From Trichodelitschia bisporula (taxonomy: Eukaryota > Ascomycota > Dothideomycetes > Phaeotrichales > Phaeotrichaceae), in NCBI GenBank assembly GCA_010356995.1, contig ML996712.1, positions 123,676 through 187,675 of the forward strand: a stretch of 64,000 nt of DNA, given 5' to 3'. The notes beneath the pieces were generated by a model. That model searched no databases, had not been told where the DNA came from, and was given only the letters and a program-made list of their open reading frames with translations. The position numbers were made by a program, and so were the translations under genes. Of this stretch, positions 63,605 to 64,000 are shown piece by piece (position 1 is the first letter of the stretch; every line of letters begins with the position of its first letter).

Positions 63605-64000
63605 TCACTCATGCGCCAGAAGAGGGATGCTACTCTGCGTTTCGACGTGCGCTGCGGACAGTCCTTCGGGCGGTGGGGCGGGCTGGGAGGGTGGTGGCGC
63701 TTCGAGGTCCGGTTGTGGCGCTTCGGGGCCGCTGTCTGGGGGATTGTTGGCTTGACTAGATGCCCCGGGCGGGGAGGAGGCTGGGATCGGGTTAGGATGC
63801 GTGAGACCGATGGGGAAGGGGGGGAGGGGTGTACCTTCGTCAGGGCCGGCAGGGAAGGGCTCGGGCGGAGACGCGGGCGACGGCTCGGGTGGGGACGCAG
63901 ACGACGGCTCGGGCGGGGACGCGGGCGACGGCTCGGGTGGGGACGCAGACGAGGGCTCGGGCGGGGACGCGGGCGACGGCTCATCGTGCCTGCTGCGGAT
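63605..64000 (-). CDS. 3' part of a gene with PEPSPASP repeats, start outside the window
   Basis: Visible exons 64000-63835 and 63780-63605; 113 codons plus stop, joined by a 54-nt GT..AG intron in phase. The exon at the edge encodes eight-residue repeats alternating PEPSPASP and PEPSSASP, then FPAGPDEG. The last exon continues Pro/Ser/Ala-rich (NNPPDSGPEAPQPDLEAPPP) and ends VETQSSIPLLAHE. The protein end is disordered and could be a phospho-regulated or wall-linked tail; its N-terminal domains are not in the window, so no function is proposed. The opposite-strand and alternative frames of the repeat are artefacts. Confidence 0.65.
   Translation of the reverse strand: MRSRHDEPSPASPPEPSSASPPEPSPASPPEPSSASPPEPSPASPPEPFPAGPDEGTPLPPFPIGLTHPNPIPASSPPGASSQANNPPDSGPEAPQPDLEAPPPSQPAPPPEGLSAAHVETQSSIPLLAHE
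63858..63977. repeat. five 24-bp tandem units in coding sequence
   Basis: Units begin GGCTCGGGYGGGGACGC and alternate two variants (…GGGCGAC and …AGACGAC), giving a 48-bp higher-order period. They encode the PEPS repeats on the minus strand. Confidence 0.9.

Noticed and set aside
1-64000. CRISPR arrays, bacterial operons or phage
   Set aside because: No regularly spaced repeats of that type, and spliceosomal introns throughout show nuclear eukaryotic DNA.

Overview
This window is nuclear DNA from a filamentous-type fungus, most likely a basidiomycete. Genes are interrupted by introns of about 40-60 nt with GT..CTAAC/CTGAC..AG signals. Genic DNA is visibly GC-rich. Core eukaryotic genes are present (SYF1, FIP1, NUP49, a U1A/U2B''-type RRM protein, VMA8, RNase H2 subunit C, GMF, a vacuolar Ca2+/H+ exchanger). 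A DUF4470-MYND protein of the kind expanded in basidiomycetes is also present. The phylum is an inference; no rRNA or species marker is in the window.

Layout. 1-5.3 kb: a divergent pair built from bacterial capsule-type enzyme modules, one gene with an HGD-type phosphotransferase (cut by the left edge) and one with a nucleotidyltransferase joined to a HAD phosphatase. 5.7-11 kb: a Sna3/Pmp3-like proteolipid with a PPSY tail, RNase H2C, a secreted eight-cysteine protein, and a GNAT acetyltransferase with a long charged helical tail. 11.9-13.5 kb: a GPI-anchored aspartic protease. 15.6-20.8 kb: three housekeeping genes (U1A/U2B''-like, VMA8, SYF1). 20.8-30.0 kb: a gene-poor stretch with decayed Ty3/gypsy-type retroelement fragments and a diverged tandem duplication near 28-29 kb. 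30-44.9 kb: a small conserved fungal protein, a secreted Asn/Gln- and Pro/Ala-rich protein, FIP1 and NUP49 (divergent), VCX1 and an RTC4-like protein. 45-62.6 kb: a small coiled-coil ORF, the DUF4470-MYND protein, an F-box/beta-propeller/UIM protein, a polytopic RING protein resembling Asi ligases, a GFA/CENP-V-fold protein, GMF, a GH28 pectinase and a mitochondrial thioredoxin-fold protein without its CxxC. The right edge holds the 3' part of a gene with eight-residue PEPS repeats.

The genes do not form one pathway. Two groups stand out: RNA and nuclear genes (U1A/U2B'', SYF1, FIP1, NUP49, RNase H2C) and ubiquitin-linked genes (the PPSY protein, F-box-UIM, Asi-like RING). The best candidate for an unusual system is the divergent capsule-type pair at the left edge. 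Exon structures were assembled by hand from splice signals, reading phase and remembered family sequences. Family names are from recognition, not from a database search.
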